A DNA stretch of 64,000 nucleotides. Origin: Bacillus amyloliquefaciens DSM 7 = ATCC 23350 (GTDB lineage: Bacteria; Bacillota; Bacilli; Bacillales; Bacillaceae). Both the position numbers and the translations under genes were made by a program. Of this stretch, positions 30,041 to 38,559 are shown piece after piece; positions within the stretch are counted from its first letter, which is position 1; every line of letters starts with the position of its first letter. The notes beneath the pieces were generated by a model. The model saw only the letters and a list, made by a program, of their open reading frames with translations, was not told where the DNA came from and searched no databases. Location: positions 2,289,001 to 2,353,000 of the forward strand of contig NC_014551.1 in NCBI RefSeq assembly GCF_000196735.1, given 5' to 3'.

Positions 30041-30069
30041 ATTATAACAAAATACGCGGAGAGTTCCAA
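30041..30069 (-). promoter_or_regulatory. SigA promoter of fur
   Basis: TTGGAA (30064-30069), 17 bases, TATAAT (30041-30046) on the minus strand, about 33 bases before the start codon. Confidence 0.8.
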
Positions 30070-30084
30070 CTATAATTATTATAA
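30070..30084 (-). promoter_or_regulatory. PerR box at fur promoter
   Basis: TTATAATAATTATAG on the minus strand differs from the Per box TTATAATnATTATAA only at the last base. It touches the -35 element, the position for repression. B. subtilis fur is PerR-regulated. Confidence 0.85.
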
Positions 30085-30120
30085 ACTGATAAATAAAAGT
30101 ATTATTTTGTGATAATCATT

Positions 30121-30765
30121 CTAAAATATGCGCGATGACAGCTTTTCCATAAACACCGGAGACACGTAGGCTTCCAGCAGCGAAGCGATGACTGAGAAGA
30201 ACACGATAAGAATCAGCACGAAGGCGTAGCGTCCGAACCATTGGATCGGCGCGTCATGAAGGCTGCGTTTGACAAACAGCTGCCGGATCAGTTTCAGCGA
30301 AAAAGCGATGGAGCATGTCCCCATGATAAGGTATGCCGGAATGAGAACGATGTTTTGCGGCAGCACCGAAATGAATGACAGGAAAAATCCGTTCATCCCC
30401 ATTTGATTCACTAAAAATCCGACCGTGAAGCCGACGACGATTCCTTTCAAAAACACCATAATGAAAATAACCGGAAGACCGATAACGGAAATGCCGAGGA
30501 TCCACATCAGACCCAAATATTTTACATCATGAAAGACGGCCTGCCAAAACATTTCTGAAGAGCCCGCATGTTTTCCGTCAGACAGCTGTCCGAAAAACTT
30601 GCTTAAATAGTAATACAAATCTTCTTTCTGCGTGATGGTCATGCTGTTGACAATGATTGCGCCGAAAATGACGCCCATTAAAAACAAAACGAACACAAAT
30701 ATATAAAGTGACAGATGATCCTTTACATGGCGAAAAAACAGTTCTTTGTACGATTGTTTTCTCAT
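30121..30765 (-). CDS. spoIIM: Stage II sporulation protein M
   Basis: SpoIIM is part of the mother-cell DMP complex (SpoIID, SpoIIM, SpoIIP) that thins septal peptidoglycan and drives engulfment. The 214-residue protein has five or so membrane segments; [17 protein letters not shown] and [19 protein letters not shown] are typical of the DUF95 fold. The start [17 protein letters not shown] follows GGGAGGA. A SigE-type promoter stands about 40 bases upstream. Confidence 0.95.
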   Translation of the reverse strand: MRKQSYKELFFRHVKDHLSLYIFVFVLFLMGVIFGAIIVNSMTITQKEDLYYYLSKFFGQLSDGKHAGSSEMFWQAVFHDVKYLGLMWILGISVIGLPVIFIMVFLKGIVVGFTVGFLVNQMGMNGFFLSFISVLPQNIVLIPAYLIMGTCSIAFSLKLIRQLFVKRSLHDAPIQWFGRYAFVLILIVFFSVIASLLEAYVSPVFMEKLSSRIF

Positions 30766-30805
30766 ACCGCTTTCCTCCCGCTAATCTATTGACTTGATTT
30801 AGTAG

Positions 30806-30833
30806 ATTGTATGAAAGAAAAGAGAAAACATGA
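30806..30833 (-). promoter_or_regulatory. SigE-type promoter of spoIIM
   Basis: TCATGTT (30827-30833), 13 bases, CATACAAT (30806-30813) on the minus strand. The -10 is an exact match to the SigE consensus. Between promoter and start lies an inverted repeat AATCTA/TAGATT. Confidence 0.75.
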
Positions 30834-30840
30834 CAGAGAA

Positions 30841-31068
30841 TCATAGAAAGGCGCGAGATTCCGGCATAAAAAAAGAACCCCCGTCATCACTCCGGTGATC
30901 ACAGGGGTTCCTTTTTTTATGTTTTATTCTTTCCAGCCTGTCTTTTTTCGTTTTTGTCACTCTTTCATGCGTGCTGAAGGACGGCGCCTCCCCCCTTGAC
31001 AAGACTGCGTCACGCATTCCGTTTCTTCTGAGATGCTCCCGCATTTTTTTCGCTTTGCTCTTCGCCAT
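30841..31068 (-). CDS. yqkK: YqkK-like small basic protein
   Basis: This 75-residue, lysine- and arginine-rich protein starts MAKSKAKKMREHLRRNGMRD and contains STHERVTKTKKDR. It matches YqkK of B. subtilis by position (next to spoIIM) and composition; the function is unknown. GGAG lies about 11 bases before the ATG at 31066-31068. The reading frame runs through a strong intrinsic terminator before it meets a stop, so the last 20 or so residues may rarely be made. Confidence 0.7.
   Translation of the reverse strand: MAKSKAKKMREHLRRNGMRDAVLSRGEAPSFSTHERVTKTKKDRLERIKHKKRNPCDHRSDDGGSFFMPESRAFL
30867..30918 (-). terminator. Intrinsic terminator within the 3' end of yqkK
   Basis: GGAACCCCTGTGATCACC-gga-GTGATGACGGGGGTTC followed by seven Us on the minus strand. 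A strong stem with A and U tracts on both sides. Confidence 0.85.
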
Positions 31069-31122
31069 GTGCCGATCGCTCCTTTTCCTTTTCTCTATCA
31101 TAACAAAAAAATCCAAGTGCGT

Positions 31123-31413
31123 TCATGAATACGGCTTATGTTTCGTCCGGTAAGCGCGCAGAGACGTTTTGGCAGATGAAAAGCTCCCGATCGCGGCGTA
31201 TCCGTAAAAGAATCCCATAAAAATCCCCGCATACACGTGTTCGTGGTGACCGAAAACGATAGACACAACATTTCCGACAACAAGGGCAATCGTAGGAACG
31301 AATATGCCAGGAACCCGGCAGAACACTTTGATCAGCTGTGTGACGCATAAGACGATCGGCACGCCGATCACAGCATCCCAAATATTTGTATGGATCAGCG
31401 GAAAATAATCCAC
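31123..31413 (-). CDS. Small membrane protein, holin-like in size (unknown)
   Basis: A 96-residue protein with three hydrophobic stretches: about residues 13-31, 35-52 and 60-76, then a basic tail. It begins MDYFPLIHTNIWDAVIGVP. The start is GTG (31411-31413) seven bases after GAGG; an overlapping ATG is out of frame. Size and layout resemble small phage-type holins, but no lysis genes are near, and I do not recognise the family. It lies between mleA and yqkK, a spot where I recall no B. subtilis gene. Confidence 0.6.
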   Translation of the reverse strand: MDYFPLIHTNIWDAVIGVPIVLCVTQLIKVFCRVPGIFVPTIALVVGNVVSIVFGHHEHVYAGIFMGFFYGYAAIGSFSSAKTSLRAYRTKHKPYS

Positions 31414-31482
31414 ATTGACACCTCTTTACTCCGTCTTTTGCTTTCTGTTAGCCTGCCAAAGAATTCCGCTTCCTATTCATAT

Positions 31483-31515
31483 AAAAAAACAGCACCGGAC
31501 ACATATCCGGTGCTG
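31483..31515 (-). terminator. Intrinsic terminator after mleA
   Basis: CAGCACCGGATATG-tg-TCCGGTGCTGTTTTTTT on the minus strand. Confidence 0.9.
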
Positions 31516-31525
31516 CAAGCATTAT

Positions 31526-32839
31526 TTATTTTCCCGCCGCGGCCCGTTCTACGGCTGCTGATACGGCCCGATGCACGTCCGCGTCCAAAGGCTGAGGCAC
31601 GAGATCACCGTGTTTCGTGCAAGAGGCGATGGCTTCTGCGGCCGCCACAAGCATTTCATGGTCAATTTTCTTGCTTTTAGCGTTCAGCGCGCCGCGGAAA
31701 ATACCCGGGAAGCCGAGAACATTATTGACTGAACGGCCGTCGGCTGCATAGGCGGCTCCGGCTTGTAATGCCTCTTCCGGTTCAATTTCCGGTTTCGGGT
31801 TAGATAAGGCCAGAATAACTTGTCCCTTTCTGACATCTTCTTTTTTAATTAGACCCGGAACTCCGGTAGTGCTGATCACGATGTCACACGTGTCCATTAA
31901 ATCCTTGATGCTTCCGAGCGGCTGACCTCCGTATTGAGCGAGGCGGTTCATTGCGTCTTCCGACTTGTCCGTTCCGCAGACCGCTTTGACCCCGTATGCC
32001 ATAAACATGCGGCAGATGGCGACGCCTGCCGCGCCGAGACCGATCTGTCCGACCTTCGCTTCTTTTAAATCAAGGCCGGCGCTTTTACAAGCGGAAATGG
32101 CGGCAGCGAGAGTGACGACTGCCGTGCCGTGCTGGTCATCGTGCATAACCGGAATGTCCAATTCTTCCTTCAGGCGGTCCTCAATGTCAAAGCAGTGAGG
32201 CGAACCGATATCTTCAAGCAGAATTCCGCTGAACCCCGGAGAAATATGTTTTACCGTGCGAATGATTTCTTCCGGATCGGAAGTATCGAGCAAAATCGGA
32301 ATTCCGCTGATGCCTGCCAGCTGGTCAAAAAGCGCTGCTTTCCCTTCCATTACGGGCATTCCGGCGACAGAGCCGATATTGCCGAGACCGAGAATCGCAG
32401 TACCGTCGGTGACAATGGCGACAGAATTGCTGATTGTCGTATAGATGGACGCTTTTTCAGGCTCCTTTTCGATCAGTCTGCACACATCAGCGACGCCCGG
32501 TGTATAAACACGGCCAAGCTCAGCCAATGTTCGGATCGGCATTTTGCTCTTCATCTGAATTTTCCCGCCTTCATGGGCAGAGAGCACTTCATCTGAGACT
32601 GTGTGAAGCCGGATGCCTTCACCGAGAGCTTCAATGGCTTGAATGATTTCCTGCAGCTGCTCCTCATTTTCGGCCTGCACCGTAATGTTGCGCATCGTGT
32701 AGTTCGGGCCGACTTTTACGGTTTCAACTTCCCCGATATCTCCGCCCATCACTCCGATGGCGGTTGCCACTTTTCCGAGATTTCCGGGAACAGTCGGCGT
32801 TTCAATCATTAAAGTCCGAATCATATGCTTTGTAATCAT
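31526..32839 (-). CDS. mleA: NAD-dependent malic enzyme with N-terminal ACT domain
   Basis: MleA oxidises malate and removes carbon dioxide. The 437 residues begin with an ACT domain (about residues 8-80, IETPTVPGNLGKVATAIG), which probably senses an effector, then the malic-enzyme catalytic part with YTPGVADVC, a tyrosine-lysine active site in PVMEGKAALFDQLA, VMHDDQHGTAVV, and an NAD site GLGAAGVAICRMF. It follows mleN by 12 bases, so malate import and breakdown are coupled. B. subtilis name yqkJ. Confidence 0.94.
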   Translation of the reverse strand: MITKHMIRTLMIETPTVPGNLGKVATAIGVMGGDIGEVETVKVGPNYTMRNITVQAENEEQLQEIIQAIEALGEGIRLHTVSDEVLSAHEGGKIQMKSKMPIRTLAELGRVYTPGVADVCRLIEKEPEKASIYTTISNSVAIVTDGTAILGLGNIGSVAGMPVMEGKAALFDQLAGISGIPILLDTSDPEEIIRTVKHISPGFSGILLEDIGSPHCFDIEDRLKEELDIPVMHDDQHGTAVVTLAAAISACKSAGLDLKEAKVGQIGLGAAGVAICRMFMAYGVKAVCGTDKSEDAMNRLAQYGGQPLGSIKDLMDTCDIVISTTGVPGLIKKEDVRKGQVILALSNPKPEIEPEEALQAGAAYAADGRSVNNVLGFPGIFRGALNAKSKKIDHEMLVAAAEAIASCTKHGDLVPQPLDADVHRAVSAAVERAAAGK

Positions 32840-32851
32840 GAAATGAACCTC

Positions 32852-34258
32852 CTAACCCAATTTTTGAGATTGCATGGATTTTTCTTTCGTATACCAAATG
32901 AATTTTCCAGTGTATCCGTACAATATTGCCAGTCCGATAGACACGAAACTGAGCCACATGAACGGCAGATAAGAAAATGTGGATACTCCGAGAATGCCGG
33001 CCATATAAATTCCGTTGTCAGACCACGGCACCATCCCTGAAGTAAGCGTACCGCCCACCTCTGCGTTCCGGGATAAAATTCTTCTGTCAAGTTTCAGTTT
33101 ATCATAACTGTTCTCCATGATTTTTGGCGTCAGAATCAATGACACATACATCGCACAGCCGAAAATGTTTCCTAAAAGAGCGACGATCAACGTCGAAAGC
33201 GTTACATTTCCCGGTGTGGTCAGTTTTTTCTCAAAAGTTGAGACAATCACTTTTAATACGCCGAGCTTTTCAAGAATTCCTCCAAAACCGAGACCGAACA
33301 GGATAACGACCAACGTATCCAGCATACCGGTGATACCCCCGCGGTTTAACAGGCCATTCAGAAATTCGACGTCCGTTTTAATGGAAAAACCATTATAAGC
33401 AGTCGCGATGGCACTGGCAAAATTCATTCCTTGAAACACAGAGGCCCAGATTGCGCCAAGCAAAGCTCCGATGACGATGACGGGCATAGACGGCTTTTTC
33501 AAAATCAGAAGGACAACGACGATAACAGCCGGAATGAGCATCCATATATGAATATCAAACGTTTTCTGCAATGAAGATTTTAAGAATTCAACTTTATCAA
33601 GATCAATATTTTTTCCGCCGTATATAAATCCCGTTACGGTAAAAAGAATGGCCGTAATAATATAGGACGGAATTGACAGATACATCATCGCTCTGACGTG
33701 TGACAGCACATCCACCTTAGAAAGCGTGGAGGCAAGCACCGTACTGTCAGACAGCGGTGAAAGCTTGTCCCCGAAGTAAGCGCCGGACAAAACGGCTCCC
33801 GCTACGATCGGAAGCGGTATGCCCATTCCCTCTCCGATGGCCATCATTGCGATTCCCGCCGTTCCCACCGTTCCCCAAGACGTTCCGGTCGCAACAGACA
33901 TAATGGAACAAATAACCAGTGTAGCAAGCAGGAAAACATGAGGATTAATAAACTCTAAACCATAATAAATTAAAGTCGGCACAACCCCGCCGGCAATCCA
34001 TGTTCCGATAAGCGCACCGACCGAAACAAGAATCAAAACCGCTTCAAGACCGTTCGATATCCCGGTGACAATAGAGGACTGCAAGTCTTTATATGAATAG
34101 CCCAGCCTGACTCCGAGAATAATAGCAATAAACCAGGATATAAACAGAGCAAGCTGGATCGGCAGGTCTAAAAACACCGTAAATGATAAAACAAGCGCTA
34201 AAAACCCGAATAATAAGATGATAATTTCCAATAAATTTGGCAATCTGACCTCTTTCAC
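32852..34258 (-). CDS. mleN: Malate-2H+/Na+-lactate antiporter MleN (NhaC family)
   Basis: MleN imports malate while exporting lactate in a way that gains proton motive force. The 468 residues have about 11-12 membrane segments and the NhaC family stretches GAYFGDKLSPLSDSTVLAS and TSGMVPWSDNGIYMAG. A promoter of its own with an adjoining cre-like site stands upstream, and mleA lies directly downstream. The family also includes plain Na+/H+ antiporters, so substrate assignment rests on synteny with B. subtilis. Confidence 0.92.
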   Translation of the reverse strand: MKEVRLPNLLEIIILLFGFLALVLSFTVFLDLPIQLALFISWFIAIILGVRLGYSYKDLQSSIVTGISNGLEAVLILVSVGALIGTWIAGGVVPTLIYYGLEFINPHVFLLATLVICSIMSVATGTSWGTVGTAGIAMMAIGEGMGIPLPIVAGAVLSGAYFGDKLSPLSDSTVLASTLSKVDVLSHVRAMMYLSIPSYIITAILFTVTGFIYGGKNIDLDKVEFLKSSLQKTFDIHIWMLIPAVIVVVLLILKKPSMPVIVIGALLGAIWASVFQGMNFASAIATAYNGFSIKTDVEFLNGLLNRGGITGMLDTLVVILFGLGFGGILEKLGVLKVIVSTFEKKLTTPGNVTLSTLIVALLGNIFGCAMYVSLILTPKIMENSYDKLKLDRRILSRNAEVGGTLTSGMVPWSDNGIYMAGILGVSTFSYLPFMWLSFVSIGLAILYGYTGKFIWYTKEKSMQSQKLG

Positions 34259-34284
34259 AAGAAAATCCCCCTAGAAGAAAAAAG

Positions 34285-34298
34285 CTAAAACGCTTTCA
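34285..34298 (-). promoter_or_regulatory. cre-like CcpA site before mleN
   Basis: TGAAAGCGTTTTAG on the minus strand agrees with 12 of 14 cre positions; it lies 27-40 bases before the mleN start and downstream of the promoter. Confidence 0.5.
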
Positions 34299-34319
34299 TC
34301 AAATAATATAACAAATTAT

Positions 34320-34349
34320 ACTATACTGCCTCATCCCTTTGTATGGCAA
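34320..34349 (-). promoter_or_regulatory. SigA promoter of mleN-mleA
   Basis: TTGCCA (34344-34349), 18 bases, TATAGT (34320-34325) on the minus strand. An imperfect hairpin (CCGCCTTTTCAC/GTGAATAGGCGG, 34350-34383) between ansB and this promoter lacks a U tract. Confidence 0.55.
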
Positions 34350-34399
34350 CCGCCTATTCACCAAAAAACGTGAAAAGGCGGCTGTTGTTGCTTAAAAAT

Positions 34400-35827
34400 T
34401 TATTTTTCCAAAAGATCTTTTCCAGCGATCCCCGGTTTTGTCATTTCATATGGATTCAAAATGATATCCAATTCTTCTTCTGTCAATACATCATTTTGAA
34501 GGCAGAGATCCCTTACAGATTGCCCCGTCATGATTGCTTCACGGGCAATTCGCGCAGCCGCCTCATACCCAAGGTGCGGATTGACCGCTGTAATGACGCC
34601 GACGCTTTTTTCCACGTATTGCTTCAGGCGTTTTTCGTTGGCTTCAATTCCCGCCAGACAATGATCGGTAAATGAGCGGAAACCGTTGTTCATAATGCTG
34701 ATGGATTGCAGCAGGTTAAATACGAGTACCGGCTCCATTACGTTAAGCTCCAGCTGGCCCGCTTCTGAAGCGAGGCAGATCGTATTGTCATTCCCGATAA
34801 CCTGGAAGGCGATTTGGTTGATAAGCTCTGCCATTACAGGGTTGACTTTCCCCGGCATAATGGATGATCCCGGCTGACGGGCGGGCAGGGAAATTTCCGC
34901 AAGTCCCGCGCGCGGGCCTGAAGCCATTAAGCGCAGATCGTTGGCGATTTTAGACATGTTCATCATGCATACTTTCAACGCAGCTGAAACTTCCGTATAC
35001 GCATCGGTGTTTTGTGTGGCATCAACCAAATGGCCTGCGCCGACAAGCGGCAGTCCGCTGATGTCAGCAAGGTGCTTCACAACCTGTTCTATGTAGCGCG
35101 GATCAGCGTTAAGTCCCGTACCTACGGCCGTTGCTCCCATGTTTACTTCATAGAGATGCTGGCGGGATTGTTTAATTCGTTTTATATCACGCTCAAGCAC
35201 GCGGCTGTATGCTTCAAATTCCTGTCCGAGACGGATCGGCACAGCGTCCTGAAGGTGTGTGCGTCCCATTTTAATGACGGAATCAAATTGTTTCGCTTTA
35301 TCTTTAAAGACACTCAGCATATGCGCCATCGTATCAAGAAGCTTATCAAGAAGTTTTAAGGTAGAAATATGAATCGCTGTCGGGAACACGTCGTTCGTCG
35401 ATTGTGACATATTGACGTGTGTGTTCGGGCTGAGGTGAATGTATTCACCTTTTTTATGGCCCATGATTTCAAGCGCTCTGTTGCCGATTACTTCGTTGGC
35501 ATTCATGTTCATGGACGTTCCGGCTCCGCCTTGGATCGGATCGACGATGAATTGGTCATGCCATTTTCCTTCAAGAATTTCGTCTGCGGCCTGGACAATC
35601 GCGTTTCCGATTCCTTCATACAGCCGTTTTACATCCATATTGGCTAGCGCCGCCGCTTTTTTGACGATGGCGAGCGCATTAATCATTTCTTCATGGATGC
35701 GGTAGCCGGTAATCGGAAAGTTTTCTTTTGCGCGCAGCGTTTGGATCCCGTAATACACATCAGCTTCAATTTGTTTTTCTCCAAGGAAATCTTTTTCCTG
35801 ACGATATTCTTTTTGCGCGTTTGTCAT
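34400..35827 (-). CDS. ansB: Aspartate ammonia-lyase (aspartase)
   Basis: AnsB converts aspartate to fumarate and ammonia. The 475 residues show the fumarase/aspartase family motifs, above all GSSIMPGKVNP with the catalytic serine loop, and GAGTSMNMNANEVIGNRALE. It follows ansA by 37 bases, so asparagine is turned into fumarate by one operon, and malate handling genes follow. Repression by AnsR is expected from B. subtilis. Confidence 0.97.
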   Translation of the reverse strand: MTNAQKEYRQEKDFLGEKQIEADVYYGIQTLRAKENFPITGYRIHEEMINALAIVKKAAALANMDVKRLYEGIGNAIVQAADEILEGKWHDQFIVDPIQGGAGTSMNMNANEVIGNRALEIMGHKKGEYIHLSPNTHVNMSQSTNDVFPTAIHISTLKLLDKLLDTMAHMLSVFKDKAKQFDSVIKMGRTHLQDAVPIRLGQEFEAYSRVLERDIKRIKQSRQHLYEVNMGATAVGTGLNADPRYIEQVVKHLADISGLPLVGAGHLVDATQNTDAYTEVSAALKVCMMNMSKIANDLRLMASGPRAGLAEISLPARQPGSSIMPGKVNPVMAELINQIAFQVIGNDNTICLASEAGQLELNVMEPVLVFNLLQSISIMNNGFRSFTDHCLAGIEANEKRLKQYVEKSVGVITAVNPHLGYEAAARIAREAIMTGQSVRDLCLQNDVLTEEELDIILNPYEMTKPGIAGKDLLEK

Positions 35828-35864
35828 GCTAAAACCCTACTTTCTCTTTGTCTTGGTCATATTT

Positions 35865-36854
35865 TTACAGTACTACGTCGTCTGCGATCGGTGTCTCCAT
35901 AATACTTTTAACTTCAGCCAAATTGTGAGACTGGCCGAGTGCCCACATTAATTTCGGCACGATGGCTTCTGTGTTCATATTTCTGGAGCGGATAATGAGA
36001 TCTTGATTGACTCTTCGTCCGACTTCATAGACGCTCATGTCCTCTCCTTCTTCAAGGCATTGGGTCGTAATGACAACGACAATGCCGCTTTCAATCATTT
36101 CATTGACTTTGGCGAGAATGTCTCTACCTTCAAACGGTACGCCGCCGCTGCCGTAGCTTTCAATGACGATTCCTTTGTACATGCCTTTTAACGCGTCAAA
36201 CATTTCCGGTTTAAGTCCCGGATGGAGCTTGAGGAGACACACGTCCGTGCAAAGTGAAGTATTCACCGTAAAGGCATCGTCTTCCGGCAAGTGCACGTGT
36301 TTATTGTATTCAATTCCGTTTTCGGTAATAAACGCGATATACGGATAGTTAATGCTCTCAAATGCATCATAGCTTTTCGTTCTTAATTTAATGGCGCGGG
36401 TGCCTTGAATGACTCTGCCGTCAAATACGACATATACGCCGCCCACACCTTCACATGCGAAGCGGATCGCGTCCGTGATATTTTTTTTGGCATCGGTTTT
36501 TTGAAATGTAATCGGGATTTGCGAACCCGTAATGACGATCGGTTTATCAGCATGCTGAAGCATATAAGACAATGCCGCTGATGTATAAGCCATTGTGTCT
36601 GTACCGTGTGTAATGACGAACCCGTCGTAAGCGTCATATTTTTCTTTGACAGCATCAGCTATTTGGACCCAATATTCAGGCTGCATATTTGTGCTGTCGA
36701 TGTTCATTAACGAATGGGTTTCCATCGTGTAATCGTTATCAAGTTTTGATACGTAGGTTAACAATTCATCTGCTTTCACTCCGGGTGCAAGCCCGTTTTC
36801 TCCTTCGACTGAGGCGATTGTTCCTCCGGTTGTTAACAGCAATAATTTTTTCAT
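35865..36854 (-). CDS. ansA: L-asparaginase
   Basis: AnsA hydrolyses asparagine to aspartate and ammonia. The 329-residue protein has the two asparaginase threonine signatures [10 protein letters not shown] at the N-terminus and [16 protein letters not shown] near residue 80. The absence of a signal peptide indicates the cytosolic type I enzyme. The start [11 protein letters not shown] follows GAGGTG; a nine-codon extension is not supported. It heads ansA-ansB, divergent from the repressor gene ansR. Confidence 0.96.
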   Translation of the reverse strand: MKKLLLLTTGGTIASVEGENGLAPGVKADELLTYVSKLDNDYTMETHSLMNIDSTNMQPEYWVQIADAVKEKYDAYDGFVITHGTDTMAYTSAALSYMLQHADKPIVITGSQIPITFQKTDAKKNITDAIRFACEGVGGVYVVFDGRVIQGTRAIKLRTKSYDAFESINYPYIAFITENGIEYNKHVHLPEDDAFTVNTSLCTDVCLLKLHPGLKPEMFDALKGMYKGIVIESYGSGGVPFEGRDILAKVNEMIESGIVVVITTQCLEEGEDMSVYEVGRRVNQDLIIRSRNMNTEAIVPKLMWALGQSHNLAEVKSIMETPIADDVVL

Positions 36855-36920
36855 ACCCTGCACCTCTTCATCATTTCTCAAGATGTTTTAAGCATTCGCT
36901 TTTCGCATACTTTTAATCAA

Positions 36921-36949
36921 ATTATAGACAGACAAATGAAATTAATCAA
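36921..36949 (-). promoter_or_regulatory. SigA promoter of ansAB
   Basis: TTGATT (36944-36949), 17 bases, TATAAT (36921-36926) on the minus strand; AnsR probably binds in or near it. Confidence 0.75.
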
Positions 36950-36993
36950 GTGATTATTATTCAATTCGCGTACACTTTTACATATCGATATGA

Positions 36994-36999
36994 TATAAT
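36994..36999 (+). promoter_or_regulatory. Extended -10 element of ansR promoter
   Basis: TGATATAAT is an extended -10; the -35 is weak (TACACT at 17 bases). It faces away from the ansA promoter. Confidence 0.55.
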
Positions 37000-37029
37000 T
37001 TGCTCAAGTGAAAAGGAGCGGTTTTTAAT

Positions 37030-37383
37030 ATGAATTTAGATCGTTTAACTGAACTGAGAAAAAAGAAAAATTGGTCTCTTCAATATACGGCTGACCGGCT
37101 CGGCATCGCCAAGAGCACGTACGCCGGGTATGAATCAGGCTACCGGCGTCCGTCATTCGAGGCGCTGGGAACGCTTGCCGATCTGTTTGACACGACGTGC
37201 GACGATTTACTGGGGCGCACTGAAAAAAAGGCGGAGCCGTTTACCCAGACCATCGAATTAACAAAAGCCGCACAAGGCCGCGGCACACTGACCGTTGACG
37301 GGCAGCCGCTTAATCAGGATGAAATCATCGAATTAATTGCGTTTGTCCGAACGAAAAAGAAGGTACAGGAGGAGCTCCGCTGA
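37030..37383 (+). CDS. ansR: XRE-family repressor AnsR
   Basis: AnsR represses ansAB and is relieved by asparagine or aspartate in B. subtilis. The 117 residues have an N-terminal Cro/C1-type helix-turn-helix (residues 4-60, WSLQYTADRLGIAKSTYAGYESGYR) and a short C-terminal region of unknown fold. AAGGAGCGG precedes the ATG. The gene stands divergently from ansA, with 175 bases between start codons holding both promoters. Confidence 0.94.
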   Translation: MNLDRLTELRKKKNWSLQYTADRLGIAKSTYAGYESGYRRPSFEALGTLADLFDTTCDDLLGRTEKKAEPFTQTIELTKAAQGRGTLTVDGQPLNQDEIIELIAFVRTKKKVQEELR

Positions 37384-37392
37384 AAAATTGCT

Positions 37393-38559
37393 TTACGGCT
37401 TTATCCGGCCGTACGTTCCCCCGCCCCCGGCCTCAAGGGCGAGCTGTCCGGTGCGCGCTTTATGAATGACGGCCGCTATTTTAGGCTGTACGACACGCGC
37501 CAAGTCCTCTTCTTTTGCCCGATGAAGAATCGCCATCTCCGTCCCGAAAGCCCGCTTCAGTTTTTCTAATGTTTTCGGCCCGACTCCGGGAATGAACTGC
37601 AGCGGGATTTGATGAATATACGGAGGCCGCGGCACGCGGCTTTTTTCCGATCCGCTCAGTTCCTCGAGCCGTTCACTGACCCCTTTTGTCATTGTTTTTC
37701 CCCCGCACTCCGGACATGCGGAAGCTCCTTTTTCAACCGGGCTGCCGCAGCGGTCGCAAGCCGTCCGGTAATACTTCCCTAGCTTCGGATTCAGTCCGTA
37801 ATTCGCCGTGATTTTTCTTCCGTCCTTCCCTTTTAAAGCCAGCGAAAATTCCGTGAAATTCGCTTCCTTAAGAAGCATTTCATTATATTCTCTGCCGATT
37901 TTCCCTAAGGAATGCGCATCAGAATTTGTTAAAAATGTATACGGGTCAAGTTCTGTTAACCGCGAAGCCATATCGGTGTCGCAGCTTAATCCGAGTTCCG
38001 CCGCATCAATGAGCGCCGGGTCGAATACTTCTCTTAAAGAAGATCTGACCCCTTTTCCGTACAGGCTTTTATGCGGGGTGAACATATGGGCGGGAATAAA
38101 CAGCCCGCCCAATTCCTTTGTTTTCTTTTGGAGATTCAAACCTGTTTCATAAATGCGCTGTGAACTGAGATGGATGTTTGTAAGCCTTTTTGCGAGCCAC
38201 TCGGAAAACATCTTCATTTCGGCAAGAGCCGGCATAAAGACGAGAACGTGAATCGGCCCGAGGCATGTATGATCATAGATTTCAAGCTCACTTCCCAACA
38301 GAAGCGTGGTATTCCGATACCGGATGCCGCCTTCTTTCAGTTCACGGTATCTGCCTTCTTCAATTCCGCGCTCGATTTCTTCAATGACTTCCGGGGAATG
38401 GCAGTCGATGATGCCTAAAAGTTCAATTCCCTTCCCCTCGCTTGCTTCTTCTAATATCCGGTGCAGCGTCAATGTTTTGGCTCCAGTGATTTTGACCGGT
38501 TTTCCCGTATGGGTGCGCCCGATATGAATATGCAGATCCGCATAAATGGTTTTCATCAT
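37393..38559 (-). CDS. yqxK: Endonuclease Q-like PHP/HhH protein YqxK
   Basis: The 388 residues combine an N-terminal PHP metallo-hydrolase domain (YADLHIHIGRTHTGKP at the start, then DCHSPEV, PAHMFTPHKS and TNSDAHSLG), a four-cysteine zinc site (CDRCGSP...CPECGG, about 266-285) and a C-terminal helix-hairpin-helix (IPGVGPKTLEKLKRAFG). This layout is that of endonuclease Q, which nicks DNA 5' to deaminated bases in archaea and some Bacillus. The exact activity here is inferred. It overlaps nudF by four bases. Confidence 0.8.
   Translation of the reverse strand: MMKTIYADLHIHIGRTHTGKPVKITGAKTLTLHRILEEASEGKGIELLGIIDCHSPEVIEEIERGIEEGRYRELKEGGIRYRNTTLLLGSELEIYDHTCLGPIHVLVFMPALAEMKMFSEWLAKRLTNIHLSSQRIYETGLNLQKKTKELGGLFIPAHMFTPHKSLYGKGVRSSLREVFDPALIDAAELGLSCDTDMASRLTELDPYTFLTNSDAHSLGKIGREYNEMLLKEANFTEFSLALKGKDGRKITANYGLNPKLGKYYRTACDRCGSPVEKGASACPECGGKTMTKGVSERLEELSGSEKSRVPRPPYIHQIPLQFIPGVGPKTLEKLKRAFGTEMAILHRAKEEDLARVVQPKIAAVIHKARTGQLALEAGGGGTYGRIKP

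Noticed and set aside
34350..34383. Hairpin between ansB and mleN as a terminator
   Set aside because: The stem has a mismatch and no U tract follows on the relevant strand.
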